Assembly (NCBI GenBank): GCA_964629965.1
Contig: CAZVRZ010000019.1
Coordinates: forward strand, 1-50,766
Direction of reading: 5' to 3'
DNA: 50,766 nucleotides
DNA from: CAZVRZ01 sp964629965
Lineage (GTDB): Bacteria > Chloroflexota > Anaerolineae > Anaerolineales > UBA4823
Shown one piece after another: positions 39,871-48,074 of this stretch. Below the pieces are notes generated by a model, which saw only the letters and a list, made by a program, of their open reading frames with translations, was not told the DNA's origin and ran no database searches. Position 1 is the stretch's first letter. Every line of letters begins with the position of its first letter. The position numbers and the translations under genes are program-made.

Positions 39871-40721
39871 TTTGCACCTTTTGTCGAAAACTCTACTGTC
39901 TTTGCCACCGGGCAGACTGCTTCGGAAGTACATTCCAGGCAAGAAATGCATTGGTGATCGTGCACAACGGTTACGCTGTCTACCGGGATGTTCATTGGGC
40001 AAAGAATGGAGCAAGCTCCATCCGCTTTGCAGGTGGCCTTGTTGCGCCGGATGCTGAATACCCGGAAGAGGTTGAAGACACCCAGTACTGCGCCGTACGG
40101 ACAGGCGTATTTACACCACGGTCGTTCCACGAAGAATGAAAGCGCCAGGGTTACGACCAGAATGCCCAATCCAATCAGGGATGCTTCACTGGACCAGAAA
40201 TTAAACAGAGCAAAGTAAGGATCATATTCCGAGAAAACCAATTTCCCCGATACCGCGGTCATGTACAGAACCCAGGCTAGCACACCATAACGCAAGTAGC
40301 GCAGGACTTTATCCAGTTTTGCGGGCAAAAAGTGATTAAAGCGCTTGCGCAGTCGCTTGCGTCCGAAGTTGCTAACGAACTCCTGGATTGTGCCCAGCGG
40401 GCAAACCCAGCCACAAAACACTGGTCCAAATAAGATCGCCAACACAAAGGTAATTGCCATCAGGGCAAAAGAGGATTGGTGAATCTTCTGGGTGAAAGTG
40501 CCCACCGTAGCGAATTGGTAGATTGAAACGACGCCGCCAAACGGGCAAACCGCATGTAAACTGGCAGAAGAAAGAAACGGGATACCGCCGCCGCTTTCTG
40601 CTAACGAATGGTTGGTGGCTATCAAGGCGATCAAAATGAAAAAGCCCCACTGCACCACTTTGCGCAGCCAGATCGAACGCGGGCGGAATAAGCGGATTCG
40701 CTTCCCATATAATTTGATCAT
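39867..40721 (-). CDS. NapH/RnfE-like membrane [4Fe-4S] protein
   Basis: 284 residues with GGAGAAGAAG before ATG. Four or five helices. CxxxCP pairs at membrane boundaries, GWVCPLG (about 108) and CKYACPYG (about 201), are the NapH signature. Two C-terminal clusters are CKADGACSILCP (about 230) and CISCLECTSEAVCP (about 255). Such proteins pass electrons between quinols and periplasmic or cytosolic partners. It overlaps the next gene by ATGA. DUF2202 and DUF4405 genes lie upstream on the same strand. Confidence 0.9.
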   Translation of the reverse strand: MIKLYGKRIRLFRPRSIWLRKVVQWGFFILIALIATNHSLAESGGGIPFLSSASLHAVCPFGGVVSIYQFATVGTFTQKIHQSSFALMAITFVLAILFGPVFCGWVCPLGTIQEFVSNFGRKRLRKRFNHFLPAKLDKVLRYLRYGVLAWVLYMTAVSGKLVFSEYDPYFALFNFWSSEASLIGLGILVVTLALSFFVERPWCKYACPYGAVLGVFNLFRVFSIRRNKATCKADGACSILCPMNIPVDSVTVVHDHQCISCLECTSEAVCPVAKTVEFSTKGAK

Positions 40722-40794
40722 TCTTCTTCTCCTGTACTATGGTTTTACATTATCAAGGAATGTCCGGGCTCTTTCGAATGGCCTGTTTGGAAAT

Positions 40795-41727
40795 TTACGG
40801 ACGGTTACCACCGTTGCCGCCCTGTCCATTGCCTCCGCGAAAGCCACCCTGGCTATTACCGGCACTGGAGCCGCCTTGAGCATTACCGGCGCTATTGCTG
40901 CCCTGTCCATTGCCCAGGCTGCTGCTGTTCCCGCCGCGTCCCATACTCTCATTCAGGGCGGCCTGGTAGGCTTCAGCGCTGAGGTACTGCGGCTGGTAGG
41001 TTTCGCCGGTCTGGGCGCTCAGCGTGGAGGTAAAAGAGCGCAGGTGATTGTAGGAGCCTTTCAACAAGTTGTTGAACACTCTTTGGATGTCGGCGTTGTC
41101 AATTTGCGCCAGGTCGGTCTGCAGGTCGAGAATATCGATCTCTTCGATGGCTGCGCCTACTTTGATGGCCTCGGCCAGTGATTCACTGCCGCGAGCCACA
41201 AGTTCGGTGTAGAGAGCCTGTAGAGTGGGGTCGCTGAAGATGCCCGCCGTCTCTGAAGCCGGGTCGGTCAGGCCATAACGCTCGATCAGGGCCTTGACAG
41301 AGTCGGTGTGGGTTTGCTCGCTCTGGCTGATATTCTGAAAGATAGACAGCCCCCACTGTGTGTATAGAGTCGCGTACACATCATGCGCTAGCTTCTCTTC
41401 TTCCCGCATATAGAGCAGGGCGGCGGCTTCCTCGGCGCTCAGTTCACCTTGCGCTGTGTTCGCAGCCAGGCTGTTCTGCCCGCCTCCGCCGCCTTGAGTT
41501 CCGTTTGCAACCTGGCCGTTGCCGGCGTAATTACCCTGTCCCTGGACGTGCGCATCGGCCGCCTGGTCGGAGGTGGCATAAGCCCTATTGCCAGTGTTCC
41601 CATAACCTTGCTGGACTGCGGCTGAGCTTGTATTTTCGGTTTTTGCTTGGGTGCGGTTGATCGCCCCAAAAACGAGCACTGCGATAACGCCGATCAGTGC
41701 CATGGTACCAATAATTTTCTTGAACAT
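40795..41727 (-). CDS. DUF2202 ferritin-like secreted protein
   Basis: 310 residues with AAAGGTAG before ATG. A signal peptide (about 1-28) and a Gly/Asn/Gln-rich stretch (about 30-90) precede the helical DUF2202 domain (about 95-250). Di-iron-type residues are visible in YMREEEKLAHDVY (about 107-119), SEQTHTDSVKALIERYG (about 137) and NLLKGSYNHLRSF (about 218). The tail (about 265-310) is again Gly/Asn/Ser-rich with NGQG/GGNS repeats. It may bind iron or sequester metal outside the cell. Function unproven. Confidence 0.87.
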   Translation of the reverse strand: MFKKIIGTMALIGVIAVLVFGAINRTQAKTENTSSAAVQQGYGNTGNRAYATSDQAADAHVQGQGNYAGNGQVANGTQGGGGGQNSLAANTAQGELSAEEAAALLYMREEEKLAHDVYATLYTQWGLSIFQNISQSEQTHTDSVKALIERYGLTDPASETAGIFSDPTLQALYTELVARGSESLAEAIKVGAAIEEIDILDLQTDLAQIDNADIQRVFNNLLKGSYNHLRSFTSTLSAQTGETYQPQYLSAEAYQAALNESMGRGGNSSSLGNGQGSNSAGNAQGGSSAGNSQGGFRGGNGQGGNGGNRP

Positions 41728-41774
41728 GTTAATCTACCTTTCTGGATTTGTGTTTGTACTATTGATTGTAAATG

Positions 41775-42392
41775 TTACGAGTTTGTCAGCGAATTCTGCT
41801 GAATAGGGTGGCTAGAGAACAGCATGGCGGTCATCTTGCGGGTTACCTTGACCACCCATTTCCAATGGATGGCGAAATGGAGCAATACGGCGATCATGAA
41901 CGCCACGCCTGCCCAGGTGTGAAGCCCATCCCAGGTGCTGCGGGTGAACAGGAATAGTGGGTCAGGTGTACGATGGCTGCCGGGGGCGAACAGGAAGTAC
42001 ACCCCGCTGAGGGCGGTCAGCCCAAAACTGAGAGCTACGGTACTGTTCAGGATCAGATTCCAGCGCCCGCCCGCGTTCAAGCGACTGCCCTTGCCGGCTA
42101 GTTCATCCCAGGTGCGCCGAAGCATACTGACCACCCAGGGCCAATGGATTGCCAGGTGTACGATGGCGGTTATGATCATGGCAACGCCACCCCAGGTATG
42201 CAGGTTATCCCATGTTTGGCGGGCGAACAGGATCTGAACGTTATACAGCGGATTGCGCCCGCCCTGGAAACCGCCCGACGGCAGGAATAGAAAATAGATG
42301 CCTGATAGAGTTGTTGCCAGGGCGCTGATGAAAAGGACGGCATCGATCCACCAGTTCTTTTGAGTTTGTTTCGCTACGGTTTGTATAGCCAT
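41775..42392 (-). CDS. DUF4405 membrane protein with internal duplication
   Basis: 205 residues with AAAGGAATGAC before ATG. Two similar halves each give two helices and the same heme-ligand-like pattern: WDNLHTWGGVAMII with HLAIHWPWVV (about 60-87), and WDGLHTWAGVAFMI with HFAIHWKWVV (about 153-180). The paired His in LHTW and HxAIHW suggest cytochrome-b561-like heme binding. First gene of the five-gene membrane-redox group and divergent from an ECF sigma gene. Confidence 0.85.
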   Translation of the reverse strand: MAIQTVAKQTQKNWWIDAVLFISALATTLSGIYFLFLPSGGFQGGRNPLYNVQILFARQTWDNLHTWGGVAMIITAIVHLAIHWPWVVSMLRRTWDELAGKGSRLNAGGRWNLILNSTVALSFGLTALSGVYFLFAPGSHRTPDPLFLFTRSTWDGLHTWAGVAFMIAVLLHFAIHWKWVVKVTRKMTAMLFSSHPIQQNSLTNS

Positions 42393-42591
42393 GTCATTCC
42401 TTTCTTCGCGGAGCGTTCATTTACTTATGGGCTCATCATACCTAAAACGTGTGAAGAAGTTGTGAAGTTCTGGCACAGGTTTGATGAACTTTGAGATTTT
42501 GACAAGTTGGCCGTATCTTTCACACTCCTTTTTCGTCATAACATTATGAAGCAAAGTTGAAACTCGATCTGCCCGTGGAAAGGATTGAATT

Positions 42592-43239
42592 GTGGTATAC
42601 AATTCGCTTATCAATAGATCTGAATTCGAACCACATCTTGCCGAGCGTATCTATCCTGACAATTTTACGTCTCAATATATGAGAGCAGCAAACGAGCCAC
42701 AATTATTAGCACGGGCGCGGCGTTTCGAAGAAGATGCCCTGGCCGAGATCTTTGATCGCTACAACGCGGGTCTCTATCGATATGCGCTGCGTTTACTGGG
42801 CGATGCCGACCTGGCGCAAGAGTGTATGTCTGAAACCTTCAGCCGTTTTTTACAGGCTCTGCGGCGGAGGGCCGGTCCACAAGATTACTTACAGGCTTAC
42901 CTGTACCGCATCGCTCACAACTTGATCACGGATCATTACCGCAGCAAAGTCCCGCCCTCGCTGCCGCTGGATGTCGAGTTGCAATCGGACCCGGCCAAAG
43001 ATCCGTTCCAGGCGGTGGCAGACAAGATGGAACTGCAGCAGGTGCGTTCTGCGTTGGCTTTGTTGACCCCAGATCAGCGGCAGGTGATCATGTTGAAGTA
43101 CCTGGAAGAATGGGATAACCAAGAAATCGCTCGGGCGCTAGACAAGCCCATTGGAGCAGTCAAATCGCTGCAGCATCGCGCCCTGGAGTCTTTACGGCGG
43201 CTGTTGTATAGAAAGGAAGAACTCAATGAAAACAACTGA
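42592..43239 (+). CDS. ECF-type RNA polymerase sigma factor (second)
   Basis: 215 residues from GTG at 42592 (AAAGGA seven bases earlier); the ATG at 42679 has no ribosome site. Region 2 includes YALRLLGDADLAQECMSETFSRFL and LYRIAHNLITDHYR (quoted separately because of length), region 4 LLTPDQRQVIMLKYLEEW and IGAVKSLQHRALESL. It overlaps the DUF5667 gene by 14 bases. A DUF5667 partner is typical of one Chloroflexota/actinobacterial ECF group in which the membrane protein takes the anti-sigma role. Confidence 0.9.
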   Translation: MVYNSLINRSEFEPHLAERIYPDNFTSQYMRAANEPQLLARARRFEEDALAEIFDRYNAGLYRYALRLLGDADLAQECMSETFSRFLQALRRRAGPQDYLQAYLYRIAHNLITDHYRSKVPPSLPLDVELQSDPAKDPFQAVADKMELQQVRSALALLTPDQRQVIMLKYLEEWDNQEIARALDKPIGAVKSLQHRALESLRRLLYRKEELNENN

Positions 43240-44611
43240 AGATGAGCTCGATGGACAATTGAAGAATCAGTTTGACCGGCTTCGCCCGGTGAAACCTCTC
43301 AACCCGCAAGCGGTTGCCGAAGAGCGAGCCAAATTCCTGGCGCAAGGAGAACAATTCCGCTCCTTACCCGTATCTGAGCAGCTAAAACCTCGTCATAATG
43401 GGTGGATCAACACAATAGGTTTGGCTTTTCAGAGAAAGGAGCGTATTCCTATGTTGAACATCTTATTAGTGGTTGTAATGGCAATTGGCTTCGTTTTTGG
43501 GGGTGCCGGAATCACGGTCTATGCCGCCCAGGATAGCCTGCCAGATGAAGCGTTATATGGTGTCAAGACCTGGAGCGAGGATACCCGCCTGTCGTGGGCT
43601 AATTCTGCGCAGGAGCGGCTCGAATTGACCCTCGGCTTCACCCAACGCCGAGTGTTGGAGATCGGGGAATTGCAGGCTGCAGGAAAAACTGTCACGGCCG
43701 GTGTGATCACTCGCTTGCATGAGGAATTGAACACAGCGCTGCAGCTTGCAGCCGGGATGGATGAGCCGCAGATGGTGCAGGCGTTGGAGCAGATCCGCTT
43801 GCAAGCCGCAACCCAATCCCAGACGATAGCAACCCTGGCGAGTGCGGCAGCGGGCGGAAGTGATGAAGACCTGGAGAAATTGCAGGAACGGCTGCGAGAA
43901 CAGGCGCAGATGGCTTCTACCGGGCAGGCCGACCCGCAAGGCTTCCGGCAGCAGGTGCGTGATCGGGATCGCACCAGCCAGCCGACCCTGGCGCCGACAG
44001 AGGCGACTGCCCTAGATGCCGGTGAAGAAACCCCAACCGGGAAGCCTGGTCAGGGTGGGAACGGCAATGGCCAAGGCGGCCAGGCGAGTAAGACACCTGG
44101 CCAGGGTGCGGGCGAGCCGAATCCCGGTGTAACCCCCCAGCCAACCGGAGGCAGCTATGGGCCGGGTGAGCAGCCCTCAACAACCCCGGGTGGATATGGC
44201 CCTGGCGAGCCAAACCCCAGCCACACTCCTCAACCGACCGGCGGCAGCTACGGTCCGGGCGCCGGGAATGGACAGCCCTCGGAAACTCCTGGCGGCGGAT
44301 ATGGCCCTGGTGAACCCAATCCCAGTGCGACTTCCCAGCCAACGGGCGGCAGCTACGGTCCGGGCCCCGGGAACGGACAGCCCTCGGAAACTCCTGGTGG
44401 TGGATATGGCCCTGGTGAACCCAATCCCAGCGCGACTCCCCAGCCAACCGGAGGTAGCTATGGACCGGGTGAGCAACCCTCGACTACGCCCGGTGGGTAC
44501 GGCCCTGGGCCTCAGAATGGCACTGCCACCTGCACCCCGGCGCAGAATGGCGAAGGGGGATCGGGATACGGACCTCAGCCAACTCCCCAGCCTACCGGCT
44601 CAAAACCGTAA
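43226..44611 (+). CDS. DUF5667 membrane protein with extracellular repeat tail, probable sigma partner
   Basis: 461 residues from MKTTEDELDG (AAAGGAAG upstream); overlaps the sigma gene. Residues 1-75 are cytosolic, a single helix (about 76-100: LNILLVVVMAIGFVFGGAG) crosses the membrane, and a DUF5667 helical domain (about 100-240) follows with DSLPDEALYGVKTWSEDTRL. The rest is Gly/Pro/Thr/Gln-rich, with four units containing QPTGGSYGPG. The head may bind the sigma factor while the outer part senses the wall or surface. Confidence 0.88.
   Translation: MKTTEDELDGQLKNQFDRLRPVKPLNPQAVAEERAKFLAQGEQFRSLPVSEQLKPRHNGWINTIGLAFQRKERIPMLNILLVVVMAIGFVFGGAGITVYAAQDSLPDEALYGVKTWSEDTRLSWANSAQERLELTLGFTQRRVLEIGELQAAGKTVTAGVITRLHEELNTALQLAAGMDEPQMVQALEQIRLQAATQSQTIATLASAAAGGSDEDLEKLQERLREQAQMASTGQADPQGFRQQVRDRDRTSQPTLAPTEATALDAGEETPTGKPGQGGNGNGQGGQASKTPGQGAGEPNPGVTPQPTGGSYGPGEQPSTTPGGYGPGEPNPSHTPQPTGGSYGPGAGNGQPSETPGGGYGPGEPNPSATSQPTGGSYGPGPGNGQPSETPGGGYGPGEPNPSATPQPTGGSYGPGEQPSTTPGGYGPGPQNGTATCTPAQNGEGGSGYGPQPTPQPTGSKP
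44132..44523 (+). repeat. Four in-frame Gly/Pro/Thr-rich tandem repeats
   Basis: Four units of 31-35 codons each contain T(P/S)QPTGGSYGPG followed by a Gln-Pro-Ser and a GGYGPG segment. The middle two units are nearly identical at the DNA level, suggesting recent duplication. The end units are shorter. Confidence 0.85.
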
Positions 44612-44639
44612 TTTGCAGTCCAATCGGTAAACAAACCCA

Positions 44640-44682
44640 AGCAGAACACCTCTCGACTTCAGTGCCTGAGAGGTGTTCTGCT
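44640..44682. terminator. Strong hairpin between convergent genes
   Basis: AGCAGAACACCTCTC (44640-44654) and GAGAGGTGTTCTGCT (44668-44682) are perfect 15-base inverted copies around 13 bases. No long U-tract follows on either side. It lies 29 bases past the DUF5667 stop and 12 bases from the end of the convergent reductase gene. Confidence 0.65.
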
Positions 44683-44693
44683 AGACAACGAAG

Positions 44694-45980
44694 TCAGCGA
44701 GCATCAGGCCTTTGCACGAGCGCAGAAAGAATTGCTTGTACGGTGTTGATCGTGATGCATTCGCGCACAACCTGCCAGTAAGAGCGATGAGCTGAGACAG
44801 CATCGAAGAGCGCCTGGCGCAGACCTGGCGCATTTTCAGCCGCTCGGATCACAACACCCATCAAGCCCAGGCGGGATGCGCTTACGGTCAGGTGGCGCAT
44901 AGCCTGGCCGAAGGGCAGATCGTTGGTGATCTCGCGGTTTGCGATGTGGTATGCTTTGAAGGCCGCGCCTGAAAATCCCTGTGTCAAGATCACCTGCGCA
45001 GCGCGCATGCCGGTTTGGATTGCTGATGTGATGCCTTTTCCTTTGAATGCTCGCACCAAACCAGCCGCATCACCCACCATCACAAAGCGATCCCCCGTAT
45101 AACGGTGTGCTATGCCACACGGGAAATGGCCTTTAAAATATTGCATGTCGCGGATATTGGTATGGCCGGCCTTTTCAAAACCAGGCAACGCTCGCTGCAC
45201 TTCTGGCATAGATAGGAACGCGTCCATTAAGCCTGTCCCCACTGTTTTTCCAGCAATATTGATGGTCAGGTGATTCCCTTTGGGTGTAACACCGCCGAAC
45301 TCAATCCGCCGGGCGCGCGGCAAGAAAGCATGGATGCGGTTCCCGAAGTGTTGCACCTCTTCTGGATCGGGATGGTATTTGGTCACGATCGAGCTGAGCG
45401 CTGGCGGTGGTTGATAACCGACTGCACGTTGGAAAACCACGCCAGTACCTTCATCCAGACCAAACGCGCCGATTACCACATCGGCTTCCAGATGCGCGCT
45501 GTCCGTGTAGACAATCACCTGGTCATCATGAAACTCCAACCCGGTGGTGCGGCTGGTATATACCTCGATGCCGCGCTGGCGCATGGCTTCTAGCATATAC
45601 GCATCAAATTGGATCCGGCGCAGCGCAACCGATGGTTCGCTTTTACCGTCCAGGATGATCGTTTGCTGATCGGAGTGCAGAATGTAACCGGTTATCTGGC
45701 GTTGGGTCAGGCTGTGAGGAAATGGCACCCCCAGGTCATGTTCCATCACATCCATGACAGGGGGCGATAGTACCCCGGCGCATTGATTGTGGTGTTTCTC
45801 ATTGTCGAATTGTTTTCCCTCTACCACCATAACGGTTGCATTTCTTCCCAGGGAGCGCGCACCTTCGTGAATCGCTATGGCCGCAGCCGCGCCTGCTGGA
45901 CCGCCGCCCACCACAACGACCCGCCCCCCATCCGCCAATGGCCCAAATCCAGATGATTGGGAGGTTTTCTTCATTTTCAT
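44694..45980 (-). CDS. Geranylgeranyl reductase-family FAD oxidoreductase (1)
   Basis: 428 residues from MKMKKTSQ; the ATG overlaps the stop of the upstream gene (ATGA). FAD-binding GGGPAGAAAAIAIHEGAR (about 24-41), QCAGVLSPPVMDVM (about 70-83) with the Cys typical of this reductase group, and MVGDAAGLVRAFKGKGI (about 305-321) for the second FAD contact. The family reduces isoprenoid double bonds in lipids or quinone/chlorophyll side chains. Probably pairs with the gene upstream. Confidence 0.9.
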   Translation of the reverse strand: MKMKKTSQSSGFGPLADGGRVVVVGGGPAGAAAAIAIHEGARSLGRNATVMVVEGKQFDNEKHHNQCAGVLSPPVMDVMEHDLGVPFPHSLTQRQITGYILHSDQQTIILDGKSEPSVALRRIQFDAYMLEAMRQRGIEVYTSRTTGLEFHDDQVIVYTDSAHLEADVVIGAFGLDEGTGVVFQRAVGYQPPPALSSIVTKYHPDPEEVQHFGNRIHAFLPRARRIEFGGVTPKGNHLTINIAGKTVGTGLMDAFLSMPEVQRALPGFEKAGHTNIRDMQYFKGHFPCGIAHRYTGDRFVMVGDAAGLVRAFKGKGITSAIQTGMRAAQVILTQGFSGAAFKAYHIANREITNDLPFGQAMRHLTVSASRLGLMGVVIRAAENAPGLRQALFDAVSAHRSYWQVVRECITINTVQAILSALVQRPDAR

Positions 45981-47266
45981 AAGACATCTACCCTTCGGAA
46001 GACCTCTAACCACAATTTCTGGAGTGCTGGTTTGCTGGCCACCGACCAAAATATCTTGCGATAAGGTTCATCGCCAGTGAACATACCCCATAGGATGCGA
46101 GTAAAGATATGGTTAGCAGGTGGGGAATCGGCTTCAGCCAGGATGACACGCTGCCAGGTATCCAACAACCGGGGAGAATTTCGCACAATATTCCATACTC
46201 GGAATAGCAGCTTACCATAAAGATTGTCCATGGCGATCTCACGACAAACAGGTCTGTAGCCGGCAGCAAAGTCCTGGCGTGAGATTCCATATTGAATGGC
46301 GGTTTGCGCGGCAGCCCGTGCAGTGATAAAGGCAGCTCCAATCCCATCCTTATACAGCCTAGTGACGGCTGCGTCGCCTACTGTTACCAGGCGGTTGGCG
46401 TAGTAACGCTGCGCGGGCGAAACGGCCACGCACGGCGCACAGCCACACAAAAGGGGCGCTTCGCCGGAAAAGAATTCACCTAATTGCGGGCCTCCCAGGA
46501 ACTCTTCCACTGCCCTGGGGCTGAGCTTGTGTCCCAGCAACGATATGTTGAGATATTTTCCTTTCGGGATCAGGCCTCCGAAGATCAAGCCAGACGGATA
46601 ATCGAAAAAGATGTGAACATTGCTGTTTGAAAACCCGCGCGGCAGGCGTACTTCATCCTGGGCCATTGTTTCAGTGCGCGGCGGCTGGTACCCCCAGCCC
46701 GGGTCAATCGGCGGGCTGCTGTTTACCCCGGTTGCCATGATCACCAGGTCTGCTTCTATGCTATCATGGGAAGTGATAACTACCGGGCGAGGTCCAGGCC
46801 GGATGGAATGGACGAATGCCGGCTGGATATTAGCGCCACGCTGCCTGGCTTGTTCCAGCAGCCAATTGTCAAAAGGCGCAGGGTAGGGGGCTTTGCCCAG
46901 GCGCGGACCGCTGCCGCGGTAAACACTGTAAATCCGCCGGTCGGGATTAGGCTGCTGAATCAAGAGATCAAGTTTGTTCAGGTGCAGGGTATAACTGGTT
47001 AACTCTGCCTGGATCACTTCTGGCGGAAGTTCCAGGCCAAGGCTGCTCAGATTCTGGCTCAGAGTGGACGAGATGATTCCGGCGCATTTGTTGCAACTAT
47101 TAGGCCCGGGGCGTTTAAACTCGCGGCCCTCAAAAATCTGAATGTCAAGCTGTAAGTTGGCCTGAGCAGCATAATGGATCAGGTGCAGCGCGCTAAAACT
47201 ACCCGCTGGTCCCCCGCCCACAATGATGATTCGACTCCCATTCTCCAGGTGCATGGGCATCTCCAT
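45977..47266 (-). CDS. Geranylgeranyl reductase-family FAD oxidoreductase (2)
   Basis: 429 residues if it starts at 47266; ATGs at 47260 and 47254 are also possible. FAD site GGGPAGSFSALHLIHYA (about 17-33), SCNKCAGIISSTL (about 58-70) with a CxxC, and VTVGDAAVTRLYKDGIGAAF (about 305-324). It is diverged from protein 1, with the same order of motifs. The 4-base overlap and shared family suggest two subunits or consecutive reduction steps, perhaps on menaquinone or membrane-lipid isoprenoids. Confidence 0.9.
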   Translation of the reverse strand: MEMPMHLENGSRIIIVGGGPAGSFSALHLIHYAAQANLQLDIQIFEGREFKRPGPNSCNKCAGIISSTLSQNLSSLGLELPPEVIQAELTSYTLHLNKLDLLIQQPNPDRRIYSVYRGSGPRLGKAPYPAPFDNWLLEQARQRGANIQPAFVHSIRPGPRPVVITSHDSIEADLVIMATGVNSSPPIDPGWGYQPPRTETMAQDEVRLPRGFSNSNVHIFFDYPSGLIFGGLIPKGKYLNISLLGHKLSPRAVEEFLGGPQLGEFFSGEAPLLCGCAPCVAVSPAQRYYANRLVTVGDAAVTRLYKDGIGAAFITARAAAQTAIQYGISRQDFAAGYRPVCREIAMDNLYGKLLFRVWNIVRNSPRLLDTWQRVILAEADSPPANHIFTRILWGMFTGDEPYRKIFWSVASKPALQKLWLEVFRRVDVL

Positions 47267-47546
47267 CTATCCTTACAATTCGGCAATCTCTGCGCCTTGG
47301 TCGGTCAAAAATCGGGTAGGCTGTCTTATTCCTTGGAGATATCAAAGACAAGATCGAATAACCCTTACATTTTACCTTATAATTTTAAGTGCTCCAAAGA
47401 TGATTATCACCTTGACCAAACAGAACGCATGTACTAAAATCTACTTCTAATCGTTTCTTCGAGCGGGCTAAGGAGATCACCGGGATCCGTAACCCCTGAT
47501 GCACCCGCGCTACTCTTTTGACTCTATATTCATGATAGGAGATGAG

Positions 47547-48062
47547 ATGATCAATACGGAAGAGATTCTTCGCCAGTTAATGGTTAACTCTGATGTGATA
47601 CGCGCCCTGGTGGGATCTGTCTCAGATGAGCAAGCGCAGTGGAAACCCGATTCGGAAACCTGGTGCCTGCAGGAGGCGATGCAGCATCTCTATAATGAGG
47701 AGCGGTTGGATTTTCGGATGCACTTGAAAGAGTTATTGAATGATCCGTTGCTACCGTGGGGAAGCGGAGAATACGAAGACTACATTACAGTGGAGAGCTG
47801 CCGCCAGGCCTTGGATGGTTTCCTACAAGAGCGGCGGGCCTCGCTTGCCTGGCTCAAGGGGCTACAATCGCCCGATTGGAATGAAAAGTATGATATTTCT
47901 TTTGGCCCTGTTCCTGAGATCGTTCGTCTTGGCCCCGGCGATGTGCTTGTTTCATGGGTCGCTCATGATTTCCTGCATATCCGGCAGGTGAATGCATTGC
48001 TATATGCCTGGCATCAGAAACAAGTTTTACCATTCTCGGTTGAATATGCCGGAACGTGGTAA
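47547..48062 (+). CDS. DinB-family four-helix protein
   Basis: 171 residues from MINTEEIL with AGGAG upstream; ATGs at 47499 and 47532 are less likely. His residues in EAMQHLYNEER (about 50) and WVAHDFLHIRQVN (about 140) place the DinB/YfiT metal-binding triad. The family includes thiol-dependent transferases and DNA-damage-induced proteins of unknown activity. It precedes a DNA glycosylase gene by 12 bases, so they may be cotranscribed. Confidence 0.85.
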   Translation: MINTEEILRQLMVNSDVIRALVGSVSDEQAQWKPDSETWCLQEAMQHLYNEERLDFRMHLKELLNDPLLPWGSGEYEDYITVESCRQALDGFLQERRASLAWLKGLQSPDWNEKYDISFGPVPEIVRLGPGDVLVSWVAHDFLHIRQVNALLYAWHQKQVLPFSVEYAGTW

Positions 48063-48074
48063 AGGCGAATTGAC

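Noticed and set aside
42417..42614. 65-residue minus-strand frame overlapping the ECF sigma start
   Set aside because: No ribosome site, overlaps the sigma promoter region and shows no domain-like pattern.
44640..44682. 15-bp inverted repeat as an insertion-sequence end
   Set aside because: It is a single hairpin between convergent genes with no transposase; a bidirectional terminator explains it.
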